Below are positions 9,305-17,263 of a stretch of 64,000 nt of DNA, piece by piece. The notes beneath the pieces were generated by a model. That model had not been told where the DNA came from. It saw only the letters and a program-made list of their open reading frames with translations, and ran no database searches. Numbering within the stretch: the stretch's first letter is position 1; every line of letters starts with the position of its first letter. The stretch is taken from positions 29,745 through 93,744 of the forward strand of contig NZ_SPMZ01000008.1 of NCBI RefSeq assembly GCF_012939995.1. The letters run 5' to 3'. The translations under genes and the position numbers were made by a program. Origin of the DNA: Candidatus Competibacter phosphatis (GTDB lineage Bacteria; Pseudomonadota; Gammaproteobacteria; Competibacterales; Competibacteraceae).

Positions 9305-10435
9305 TTAAACCTTCGCGCCCATGGCCAGGGCACGGGTCTGCCCGGCGAGCCGTTCGGCGGCGGTGACGACCGGGTCATGGTCGGGATCGAATTCCGGCCA
9401 GCCGGCCGCGTGCCGGACGATCAGTCGGGTCAGCATGTCGATGTGGGTTGGAGCATCGTTCAGGGCCGGGATATAGCGATAGTGTTCGCCGCCGGCTGCC
9501 AGAAACACCGCCCGGTTCTCAAGGGCGATTTCTTCCAGCGTTTCCAGGCAGTCGGCGGCGAAACCGGGGCAGATCACATCCACGCGTTTGATCCCGGCTC
9601 GCGCCCAAGCGGCCAGTAGCTCGCTGGTGTAGGGTTGCAGCCATTCGGCGCGGCCAAAGCGCGACTGAAACGCCACCGCCCACTGATCCTCTTGCAAGAC
9701 CAGCCGTTCGGCGACCAGCCGGGCGGTTTTGTGGCACTCGCAGTGGTAGGGGTCGCCAGCCAGCAGGTTGCGTTTGGGCAGGCCGTGGAAAGAGAACAGC
9801 AGCCGTTCGCCGGATTGTTCGGCGCGGGCGGCGCGGATGCTGGCGGCCAGCGCGTCCAGATAAGCGGGATCGTCGTGATAGTGGGTGATCAGTCGCAGTT
9901 CCGGTAGCCAACGCCAGCGTCGCAGTTCGGCAGTAACCGCGTCGAAGGTCGAGGCGACCGTGGCGGCGGAGTATTGCGGGTACAGCGGCAGCACCAGCAG
10001 CCGGCGCGCGCCGGCATCCCGCAGCTCGGCCAGCGCCGAGGCGATGGAAGGATTGCCGTAGCGCATCCCCAGCGCCACCCGCACCGGCCCCGGGCATCGC
10101 TGGCGCAGTGCCGCCGCCACCGCCACCGTCTGCCGACGACCGATCGCCAGCAGCGGCGAGCCGTCCTCGGTCCAGATGACCCGGTACTTGCGGGCGGAGC
10201 GGGCCGGACGGATGCGCAAGATGATGCCATGCAGGATCAGCCACCACAGCGGTCGAGGCAGTTCCACCACCCGTGGGTCCCAGAGGAACTCGGCCAGATA
10301 ACGACGCAGGGCGGCGGGAGTGGGGGCGTCGGGGGTGCCGAGATTGGCCAGCAGCACGCCGGTGCAAGTGAGCTGATCGTGGGAGAAGGCGGTGGAAGAG
10401 GTTATTTGTATCATGGGGCGGTCATGCCTCGGCAT
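9305..10435 (-). CDS. hemH: Ferrochelatase
   Basis: Inserts Fe(II) into protoporphyrin IX in the last step of haem synthesis. 376 residues. Family signatures are GVLLANLGTPDAPTPAALRR near the start, MRYGNPSI in the middle, the metal-site LLFSFHGLPKRNL, and CPGFAADCLETLEEI toward the C-terminus. The start is uncertain: the ATG at 10435 is the longest, and an internal ATG at 10414 (MIQITSS) is equally plausible. The gene is divergent from the hydroxyacid dehydrogenase gene, so the short gap at 10436-10480 should hold both promoters. Confidence 0.94.
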   Translation of the reverse strand: MPRHDRPMIQITSSTAFSHDQLTCTGVLLANLGTPDAPTPAALRRYLAEFLWDPRVVELPRPLWWLILHGIILRIRPARSARKYRVIWTEDGSPLLAIGRRQTVAVAAALRQRCPGPVRVALGMRYGNPSIASALAELRDAGARRLLVLPLYPQYSAATVASTFDAVTAELRRWRWLPELRLITHYHDDPAYLDALAASIRAARAEQSGERLLFSFHGLPKRNLLAGDPYHCECHKTARLVAERLVLQEDQWAVAFQSRFGRAEWLQPYTSELLAAWARAGIKRVDVICPGFAADCLETLEEIALENRAVFLAAGGEHYRYIPALNDAPTHIDMLTRLIVRHAAGWPEFDPDHDPVVTAAERLAGQTRALAMGAKV

Positions 10436-10480
10436 CTCGGTGTTTTATAATGAATGAATCGTCCATGGGGGGCCATTGCC

Positions 10481-11440
10481 ATGCTGGGTGTCTTTCTCGA
10501 CCGGGATTCGCTCGATTGCGGCGATCTCGATTTTAACGACATCGACCGCATCCTGCCGGATCTGCGCTATTACCCCGCCACCGCGCCCGATCAGGTCGCC
10601 GCGCGCATCGCCGAGGCAGGAGTGGTTATCAGCAACAAGGTGGTGCTGGACGCGGCCGCGTTGCACCACGCTCCCCGACTGCGGCTGATCTGCATCGCCG
10701 CCACCGGTCTGAACAACGTCGATCTGGCGGCGGCGACGTCACGGGGCGTGACGGTCTGCAACTGTCGCGGTTACGGCACCGCGGCGGTGGTACAGCATGT
10801 CTTCGCGCTGTTGCTGGCGTTAGTCACCCGGCTGTCCGACTACCGGCAGGCGGTGCGCGACGGTCGTTGGCGGCAAGCCAGTCAGTTTTGTCTGCTGGAT
10901 TTCCCAATCCGCGAGCTGGCCGGCAAGACGCTAGGCATCGTCGGCCATGGCGAACTGGGTCGGGGCGTGGCCCGGGTGGCCGAGGCGTTCGGCATGCGGG
11001 TGCTGATTGCCCAGCGCCCCGGCGCGGTGGAGGAAGAGCAGGAGGGACGAGTGCCGCTGTCGATCCTGCTGCCGCAGGTGGACGTGCTCAGCCTGCATTG
11101 CCCGCTGACGCCGGAGACCCGAGGTCTGATCGGTGCCTGGGAACTGGCGCTGATGCGCCGCGACGCGATCCTGATCAACACCGCGCGTGGCGGCTTGATG
11201 GACGAAGCGCTGTTGGCCGATGCCCTGCGCCAGGGTGCGTTGGGCGGGGCCGGCGTGGACGTGCTGAGTCTGGAACCACCCGTGGCGGGCAACCCGCTGC
11301 TGGCGCCCGATATCCCCAATCTGATCGTGACTCCGCACTGCGCCTGGGGCAGCCGCGAGTCGCGCCAGCGGCTGGTCGGACAACTGGTGGAGAACATCGC
11401 CGGATTTCTGAACGGCGCACCGGTGCGAGTGGTGGGGTGA
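10481..11440 (+). CDS. hprA: D-2-hydroxyacid dehydrogenase (glycerate dehydrogenase-like)
   Basis: NAD(H)-dependent reductase of 2-oxoacids such as hydroxypyruvate. 319 residues from the chosen start, which is preceded by a G-rich Shine-Dalgarno-like run (10467-10472) and matches family N-termini (MLGVFLDRDSLD). An upstream ATG at 10454 would add 9 residues. The Rossmann motif GIVGHGELG lies at 152-160. Catalytic residues are R236 (NTARGG), E265 and H286 (TPHCAWG). Substrate preference is inferred from resemblance to HprA. Confidence 0.85.
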   Translation: MLGVFLDRDSLDCGDLDFNDIDRILPDLRYYPATAPDQVAARIAEAGVVISNKVVLDAAALHHAPRLRLICIAATGLNNVDLAAATSRGVTVCNCRGYGTAAVVQHVFALLLALVTRLSDYRQAVRDGRWRQASQFCLLDFPIRELAGKTLGIVGHGELGRGVARVAEAFGMRVLIAQRPGAVEEEQEGRVPLSILLPQVDVLSLHCPLTPETRGLIGAWELALMRRDAILINTARGGLMDEALLADALRQGALGGAGVDVLSLEPPVAGNPLLAPDIPNLIVTPHCAWGSRESRQRLVGQLVENIAGFLNGAPVRVVG

Positions 11441-11444
11441 TGCA

Positions 11445-11567
11445 ATGAATCTTGAAAACCATCCCCGCGCCATCGAAGTGCATCACGGCCACCTGTTGAA
11501 TGAATTGGTGGTCGGCCCCATCATGGAACCGCCCGCCGATTTCCTGGTCAACGGGCGAGGGCATTGA
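11445..11567 (+). CDS. Possible 40-residue ORF
   Basis: ATG 5 bp after the dehydrogenase stop, encoding 40 residues (MNLENHPRAIEVHHGHLL...). No domain or membrane segment is recognised. It could be a small gene translated with hprA or the remnant of a longer one. The rest of the gap to 11753 has no other gene. Confidence 0.25.
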   Translation: MNLENHPRAIEVHHGHLLNELVVGPIMEPPADFLVNGRGH

Positions 11568-11752
11568 CCGATCCTTGCCATCGTCCCCGTTACTTAAGTG
11601 GCCTAGGTAAGACTACGGATAGTATTTGCAATACCCATTGGACATGATTTTCGATGCTTCGTGGAGTGGATTGACGCAATGATTCACTGGCGTAACCAGT
11701 CACAGTCCGCTCTATGGGTTTTTAACGCTTTGTTTAAAAAGGAAAATACCTT

Positions 11753-12307
11753 ATGGTTTCTCGACGTTCCCTATTAACCGCCGTGACGCTGCTGGCATCG
11801 TTTCTCGTTGTTCCCGGCTTGGCACGGGCTACTGAGGAACCGGCCAAGAAAGCAGAGGCGAAAACCGAGGCAGCGGTCAAGCAGGCCGATTTCTTGTTCG
11901 TGCAAAACGCCCAGGACATCCACTACGCCGACGGCAAGCTGACCCTGAAGGGTGTCAGCCCGACCACCATCATGTTTTCCGACCGCCCCGAGCGGATCGC
12001 TGGTCACATGGCCACTGCCCGGTTCGTGCCCTTCTGGTCGAAGGGTAAGGATAGTTTCCTGTCCGATCCGCCCAACGCCACTCTGTCGGTCATCCATGAA
12101 GACAAGGTTGACGATGTGGTGGTGGAACTGCGTGATCCGGTACTGAAAGGCGACGAATTGAGCTACAACGTGCGGGTGCTGGAGGGTGAGATGCCCGCCA
12201 AGGGTGGAGCGGCTTCGTTGTTCATCGATATCATTGGCATGCCGCTGACGCCGCTGTCCTACGCCGGTGTCGCGCGCCGGTCGTACCGTCGGGCGTTCTA
12301 CTATTAA
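11753..12307 (+). CDS. Exported protein of unknown function
   Basis: 184 residues with a signal peptide (positive MVSRRS, hydrophobic LLTAVTLLASFLVV, cleavage near ARA-TEE). An Ala/Lys/Glu-rich linker (27-45) leads into a compact domain with FVQNAQDIHYADGKLTLKGV, FSDRPERIAGHM and DSFLSDPPNATLSV. I recognise the pattern as a family of periplasmic hypothetical proteins of Proteobacteria, with no known function. It opens a run of small exported-protein genes. Confidence 0.7.
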   Translation: MVSRRSLLTAVTLLASFLVVPGLARATEEPAKKAEAKTEAAVKQADFLFVQNAQDIHYADGKLTLKGVSPTTIMFSDRPERIAGHMATARFVPFWSKGKDSFLSDPPNATLSVIHEDKVDDVVVELRDPVLKGDELSYNVRVLEGEMPAKGGAASLFIDIIGMPLTPLSYAGVARRSYRRAFYY

Positions 12308-12457
12308 TGCCGTCCAATTAATTTTTGATCTCAGGTTCCCTATTGCAAAGGGAGAGGCGCCGTAGTGGTACTACCGGCAAAATCGCTCAGCCTGTCAACG
12401 CTTGGCGGAGCAGGTTGACGTAATTTAAGATGACAACATTTGCTTGGGAGATACGAT

Positions 12458-12764
12458 ATGAAGAAGTCTTTTATTGCTGCAAGTGGCTTGGCTTTATTGA
12501 TGGGTTCCGGCATTGCCTTGGCGCAATGGAACAATGAGACCTTTCCGTCTTTTGAGGAAGTCGATGCCAACAAAGACGGTATGATCAGCATGGATGAAGC
12601 GAAAGCGCATCCGGGTACGGTCGCTGCGGTGACAAAAGGAAACCTAGCCAACGTCGAGGATTCCATGAAGAGCTTTTTTTAGTGCGGCCCATCAGCACGA
12701 TAAAAACAAGCCTTACGATTCTCCCATGACTAAGGATGAATGGCAGGGCATGACCAGCCATTAA
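12458..12764 (+). pseudogene. Exported EF-hand protein, frame broken at T7
   Basis: The signal peptide (MKKSFIAASGLALLMGSGIA) is followed by a canonical calcium-binding EF-hand loop, DANKDGMISMDE. As given, the frame stops at 12680-12682 inside a seven-T run (12674-12680). With six Ts it continues through FFSAAHQHDKNKPYDSPMTK to a TAA at 12762-12764, giving 101 residues and a second, degenerate EF-hand-like region. The start at 12458 follows a good GGGAG site. The break could be a sequencing overcall, a real mutation or a contingency tract. Confidence 0.7.
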
Positions 12765-13004
12765 GCGGACATCGGTGGCGGGAAGCCGCTGTCATTCGCG
12801 CGCTCTTGGCCACGTTGGCACTGGGGTCAAATCACTGTAAGTCACCTTGCTGGATCGGTTGAGAAGGGAGGAGAGATTGAAGGCTGTTGTTTGGGAATCA
12901 TGCGGCCTTTTGCATCATCAGGATCTCTTCAAGAAACGAAGATGCCGCCATGATTGCCAAAACGCACAGTCGGTACTGTGCCAGTGATCCAGTGAGGACG
13001 GATG
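12765..13004. other. Gene-free stretch
   Basis: Between the EF-hand gene and the hairpin near 13005 I find no convincing gene; short open frames here lack ribosome sites and family features. With the hairpin and the leader of the MarC gene, the whole non-coding span is about 420 bp. Confidence 0.5.
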
Positions 13005-13043
13005 AAAATCAGCCATCCCCCAGAAGAGGGGTGGCTGATTTTT
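13005..13043. terminator. Strong hairpin with flanking A and T runs
   Basis: Arms AAAATCAGCCA and TGGCTGATTTT, extended by CCCC/GGGG, surround a short AGAA loop. The A run before and T run after make it able to terminate in both directions. It lies between the EF-hand gene and the MarC-family gene. Confidence 0.7.
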
Positions 13044-13182
13044 CTCTACGACACACCTCTTGCGAGTTCCCATGCACGGTTGGCCTTGGGAGGTATCCCC
13101 GCTATCTTGTCGTGCAAGAATGGGGCGGCGGGTGAGGACCATGCAATTTGGCCTCGATCTCCAAACACGAGAATAAATACGG

Positions 13183-13785
13183 TTGAAAGAGCAACTTCAG
13201 GCCATCGTGACGGTGCTGTCCCTGGTGAATCCCGCGATCTGTGCGATGATGTTCGTGCATGGGGAGGTTGGGCGTTCTTTTGGCGGGCAGTTGATCGACG
13301 CCACGAAGGCGGGGTTGGCCATACTGGTGATTCTGGTGGGCGCCGCCCTCGTGGGGACCCAGTTGTTGCATCTGTTCGGCGTGTCTTTGGATGCTTTCAT
13401 GGTGGCGGGTGGCGGTGTGCTGGCTTGGATGGGATTTGCCATGCTCAGCAGTCAGTCGACCGCATCGGCTTCGACCGTTGCGCAGGCAAACTCGGAACCA
13501 TCGCTTACGCCATTGATCCTTTTCGCCGCCAGTCCAGGGACCATCACCGGAGTGATCACCCTCTCGGCCGCCCACACACGGTTGAAACTACCGATCACCG
13601 CTCTGGTGGCCATCGTCGTTGCGGTCATGGTTACGTGGCTCGTTATGTTGTTCTTCGCGCGTTTCACCGGTAAACAAGACGGTGGTGGATTCATTCGGGA
13701 TACGATGACACGCCTGATGGGATTAATCGTCCTTTCCATGGGAGTTCAGTTTGCCCTCACGGGATTTCACGCATTCGCGGCCTGA
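13183..13785 (+). CDS. MarC-family (UPF0056) membrane protein
   Basis: 200-residue multi-pass inner-membrane protein with about six hydrophobic segments. VLSLVNPAICAMMF near the start and LLFAASPGTITGVITL in the middle fit the MarC/YhgN family, whose function is unsettled. The only reasonable start is a TTG at 13183; an in-frame stop lies 9 bp upstream and the next ATG would cut the first segment. A strong hairpin upstream (13005-13043) separates it from earlier genes. A 66-residue membrane protein gene follows after 68 bp. Confidence 0.8.
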   Translation: MKEQLQAIVTVLSLVNPAICAMMFVHGEVGRSFGGQLIDATKAGLAILVILVGAALVGTQLLHLFGVSLDAFMVAGGGVLAWMGFAMLSSQSTASASTVAQANSEPSLTPLILFAASPGTITGVITLSAAHTRLKLPITALVAIVVAVMVTWLVMLFFARFTGKQDGGGFIRDTMTRLMGLIVLSMGVQFALTGFHAFAA

Positions 13786-13853
13786 GAGTCAAGCTCTGCT
13801 CAATCCCGTTTGATCCAACATTGGGACAGGTTAATGCTAAGAGGAATAGACCT

Positions 13854-14054
13854 ATGCAAGATTTATTCGATGTACTAAGGGATATAGAAGGTACTGGCCT
13901 ACTTTATATGCTCATCTTGGCGATAGGTTTTTTTGGGTATTGTCATCTATGTGTTCACCGGAAAAAAAACGAGCCAAACGGTTTGATCAAGATGCTGAGA
14001 TACCGTTTCTCGATGATGAAAGCAAAGGGTCCAAGCGGTAATTCGAGCGGTTAG
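13854..14054 (+). CDS. Small single-span membrane protein
   Basis: 66 residues. The ATG at 13854 has a good AGAGGAA site 8 bp upstream, which favours it over a longer TTG start. One membrane helix (about 18-34: LLYMLILAIGFFGYCHL) is followed by a basic cytoplasmic-looking tail (HRKKNEPNG). It could be a partner of the upstream MarC-family protein. No family is recognised. Confidence 0.55.
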   Translation: MQDLFDVLRDIEGTGLLYMLILAIGFFGYCHLCVHRKKNEPNGLIKMLRYRFSMMKAKGPSGNSSG

Positions 14055-14222
14055 CGATTCGATCCTGAGCGACTCGCCAGAATCGAAGTGCCTACGGGTT
14101 TACCGGCAAAAATATCAGCCTGAAACTGTAAACATCCTGAAGCGATAAGCAAGTCAATTGACGAAATAATGGTCCGAAAAATCCATTTATTACAGCTAGT
14201 CCGAAAACGGTAACAAAACGTT

Positions 14223-14635
14223 ATGGACGAGGGTGTCGCTATTTTTACGCGCGTGTGGACCGATATCACCAGCGGCGCACATGCACCGCTATCGTTCCGC
14301 TTGATTATCCAGCCACTGGTCGCTGTTTTTTTTCGCGATCCGCTCCGGGATGCAAGACGCGCGGGCTGGCCGACCGCTATTTTTTTTGGGCCGTCGTCAT
14401 GAGCGATCCGGTATACCGGCGAGAACTCCTGCAAGAAGGCTGGAAACATGTGGGAAAAGTCTTCATTGCAGCCGTCGTGGTCGATGTCATCTATCAAATC
14501 ATTGTGCGGCACTGGGTTTATCCATCCGAGGCATTGATGGTTGCCGCGATCCTCTCGGTGTTGCCCTATCTGGTAATGCGTGGTCTTGTGAACCGTATCC
14601 TTAGCCGCGGGCGTGGCAGCAACGGGGCGATGTAA
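14223..14635 (+). pseudogene. Small membrane protein, frame broken at T8
   Basis: From ATG 14223 the frame reads MDEGVAIFTRVWTDITSG and ends early at TGA 14400-14402. Adding one T to the run at 14380-14387 restores about 137 residues that continue SDPVYRRELLQEGW, a hydrophobic stretch (VFIAAVVVDVIYQIIV) and another (LMVAAILSVLPYLVM). The pattern matches a family of two-to-three-helix bacterial membrane proteins of unknown function. This is one of few breaks here that needs an added rather than a removed base. Confidence 0.6.
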
Positions 14636-14644
14636 GCTTGAAGT

Positions 14645-15419
14645 ATGGACAATATCACTCACTATCCATTTCTCGTTTTCGCGATCTCCCTCATTGTGTT
14701 GTGGCTGTCAGCCTGGATTGGGCGATCCTTTCTCAGGACGCAACATAAGCTGGACACGGATACACATGAAGATCTTGGAGTTATCCTGGCTGCAACGTTG
14801 ACCCTGCTCGGCCTCATTATCGGATTCAGTTTTTCGATGGCGATAGAACGCTACGATCAACGCAAGAACTTCGAGGAGGCGGAAGCCAACGCGATCGGTA
14901 CCGAATACGTTAGGGCTGACCTGCTGCCGGTTGCCGATGCGGAAAAAAATACGCGCGTTGCTACAGAGCTACCTCGATCAGCGTATCTTGTTCTACACGG
15001 CCCAGCATGATCGACTGCTTCAGCAGAAAATCAATGTCCGTACCACTCAATTACAAAACGAACTGTGGTCCGCCATCCAGGTGCCAGCTGCGGCGCAGCC
15101 AACACCGATCGTTGCCCTGGCCGTTTCAGGCATGAACGATGTGTTGAACTCACAGGGATACGCCCAGGCTGCTTTGTGGAACCGAATTCCCGCTGCGGCA
15201 TGGGCTCTTATGATGGTGATCGCCATCTGTTGCAATGTGTTGGTCGGCTATGGTTTGCGAGACACCATAAGAGAAACCAAATTGCTGCCGGTTCTCCCGC
15301 TGATTGTCTCTATCGCATTCATGCTGATAGCAGACATCGATGCTCCACGCCATGGTGTCATTCGCGTGACTCCCCAAAACCTGATTGGTCTTGCTGAATC
15401 TTTGCGTGTACCGCAGTAA
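14645..15419 (+). pseudogene. DUF4239-like membrane protein, frame broken at A7
   Basis: The N-terminal part has two membrane helices (FLVFAISLIVLWLSAWIG; TLTLLGLIIGFSFSMAI). The C-terminal part has two more (AWALMMVIAICCNVLVGYG; LLPVLPLIVSIAFMLIA) and ends in DIDAPRHGVIRVTPQNLI, typical of the DUF4239 bestrophin-like group. They join in frame if the seven-A run at 14943-14949 has six As (…VADAEK-IRALLQSYLDQR…), giving about 257 residues. The perfect continuity argues for a single-base artefact. Confidence 0.7.
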
Positions 15420-15557
15420 GCGGAGATCTTGCTTTCTCGTAGGTGCCATATGACGCAGCCAATAAAGACGACTGGATGGCCATCGGTATGAAAGACATTC
15501 GAGAATTAAGATAGGATGTTGATTTTCAAGTACCAATAATCAACGGGGGAAATCCGC

Positions 15558-15947
15558 GTGTTAAATAAAGCCTTGCCTTCCTGGGGATTCGCAGCGACGT
15601 TCACTGTAGCGTTGGTTGGCTGCGCCGTGATGCAGAAAGATAATACCCAAACGACCGAACAAACCCTGTCCGCCGCTGGATTTCAGATGAAACTGGCCGA
15701 TACGCCGGCGAAACTGGCTCAGTTACAAGGTCTGCCGCAACGCAAACTGGTACCGCAACAGCAAAACGGTGCTATCCGTTATGTCTATGTTGACGCCCAA
15801 TATTGCCAGTGTGTGTATGCGGGGACCGAGACCAACTATCAAGAGTACCAGAAGCTAGCTTTGCAACGCCAGATCGCTCTGGAAGAGGTATCGGCGGCGC
15901 AGATGGATACCATGGATTGGGAGATGTGGGGGCCGTGGGGCTGGTAA
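15558..15947 (+). CDS. Lipoprotein of unknown function
   Basis: 129 residues starting at GTG 15558 with a GGGGGA site upstream. A lipoprotein signal ends in LVGC (acylated C22). The mature part has a conserved-looking YVYVDAQYCQCVYAGTETNYQEY segment with two nearby cysteines and ends in an aromatic tail (MDWEMWGPWGW). No family name can be given. It lies in a run of small envelope genes. Confidence 0.65.
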   Translation: MLNKALPSWGFAATFTVALVGCAVMQKDNTQTTEQTLSAAGFQMKLADTPAKLAQLQGLPQRKLVPQQQNGAIRYVYVDAQYCQCVYAGTETNYQEYQKLALQRQIALEEVSAAQMDTMDWEMWGPWGW

Positions 15948-16064
15948 CGGTATGACCTCTTGATCGATGAGGCCGGACCGATACTGAGTACAGTCTATCT
16001 TGTTTGAGCAACGGCTGGAGCCGATTCGGCGAATATGAATACCTTCCCACCGAGAGTAACGATA

Positions 16065-16544
16065 ATGGCGAGAATTTGTTTTAGTCGACTAAGCAGCCTG
16101 TGTTCAGGGCTTTTGGCAGTCAGTTTCCTCGCTCTTTCCGCATGCGGCACCATGCAAGTGCCTCCGACCGAGCAAAGCATCGCTGGTTTAGCGCCGGTCG
16201 GCACTGTAACCATGACCGAGACTGTCGCGGTCGGCATGACGGGAGGTAAAGGTTCATTGACCTTCCAAGGACAAAGCTATCCATTCATTCTGATCGGCAG
16301 TGTCGTCGGTCCGGGTGGCGCCTCCGAGATCAATGCCGTAGGCAAGGTGTACAAGCTGAACAAGCTGTCGGATTTCGAGGGTCTCTACTCCGAGGGAACC
16401 GGGCAAGCCGGGCTGGATACGTCGAATCAAGCCGATCTGTGGCTGCAGAACGAGGCGGGCGTGATTATGCATCTGACCGGTACCAGCGAAGGGGCCGTAC
16501 TCTCACTGGGACGTAGTGAAGTTGAGATCAAGTTGACCAACTAA
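16065..16544 (+). CDS. Lipoprotein, paralogue of the next gene
   Basis: 159 residues from ATG 16065, which has GAGAG 8 bp upstream; an ATG at 16035 would add 10 residues. The lipobox is LSAC. The mature domain shares with the next gene the pattern G-x-LTF-x-G-x-YPF, then AVG-x-VY, then LQNE-x-GVIM. Placement in the envelope is inferred from the signal. Function is unknown. The two genes are 66 bp apart and look like a tandem duplication that diverged into a lipid-anchored and a soluble form. Confidence 0.7.
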   Translation: MARICFSRLSSLCSGLLAVSFLALSACGTMQVPPTEQSIAGLAPVGTVTMTETVAVGMTGGKGSLTFQGQSYPFILIGSVVGPGGASEINAVGKVYKLNKLSDFEGLYSEGTGQAGLDTSNQADLWLQNEAGVIMHLTGTSEGAVLSLGRSEVEIKLTN

Positions 16545-16610
16545 CCATCGCCTGCATGGGAGCGATGTATAACAAAGCAGAAAGTTGTTTCTAACCCGAG
16601 GAGAAATCTG

Positions 16611-17066
16611 ATGATGAAGAATGTTCGCACAATAACGGGCCATATTTTGCTGGTCGCGGCGTTGTTGGTGGGTGGTTTGGCGCTGGCGGCGGATGTGAAA
16701 AAGCCGGTCGGCAAGGTCTCGATTGAAGAGAAACAGTTCGGACTGATCCTGGGCGGCAGCACCGGCAGCGGGACGCTGACGTTCCACGGCAAGAAATACC
16801 CGTTCAAGCTCAAGGGGCTGAGCGCCGGCCTCGACGTGGGGGTTTCGAAGATGAGCGCCGTTGGTGAAGTGTACGATATGAAGAAAGTTTCCCAATTCCC
16901 CGGTACCTTCACCAAATTCGAAGCGAGCATCGCTTTGGGCGGCGGTGTGGGCGGCCTGCGCTTGCAAAACGAAAACGGGGTGATTATGAACCTGCGCTCA
17001 CGCACCAAGGGGTTGAATCTCAATCTCGGAAACGTGACCGGTGTGACGGTTACAATGGACCAGTGA
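16611..17066 (+). CDS. Periplasmic protein, paralogue of the previous lipoprotein
   Basis: 151 residues with a cleavable signal peptide (LLVAALLVGGLALAADV) and no lipobox. The domain repeats the pattern of the gene before it: GTLTFHGKKYPFKLKGL, MSAVGEVYDMKK, LRLQNENGVIMNL. The predicted fold is mostly beta with glycine-rich turns (LGGGVGG). The start follows a CGAGGAG site. A terminator hairpin closes this gene cluster at 17115-17134. Confidence 0.7.
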   Translation: MMKNVRTITGHILLVAALLVGGLALAADVKKPVGKVSIEEKQFGLILGGSTGSGTLTFHGKKYPFKLKGLSAGLDVGVSKMSAVGEVYDMKKVSQFPGTFTKFEASIALGGGVGGLRLQNENGVIMNLRSRTKGLNLNLGNVTGVTVTMDQ

Positions 17067-17114
17067 TATGTGTGCCCATTGATCCCCAACCTAAGTTGAT
17101 TTCATAAGACAACT

Positions 17115-17134
17115 GGCCCCTTGTGGGGCCTTTG
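17115..17134 (+). terminator. Rho-independent terminator
   Basis: Perfect six-base-pair stem GGCCCC / GGGGCC with a TTGT loop, followed by TTTGT. It lies 48 bp after the last small exported-protein gene. Confidence 0.75.
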
Positions 17135-17263
17135 TCCTTATAAAGCGCTTTCAGACAGGCCCGATGCGGACATGTGGCCGCCCCGGATGATGCCGCCAAC
17201 TGGCGGATCCGCGCGCAGGTGCAGTTGATGTTTCCTAAATAAGGAGCGCCGATCTCGAGGTTT

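Noticed and set aside
13002..13673. Long frame across the hairpin and MarC gene
   Set aside because: It begins inside a terminator-like hairpin and is an out-of-frame reading of the MarC-family gene.
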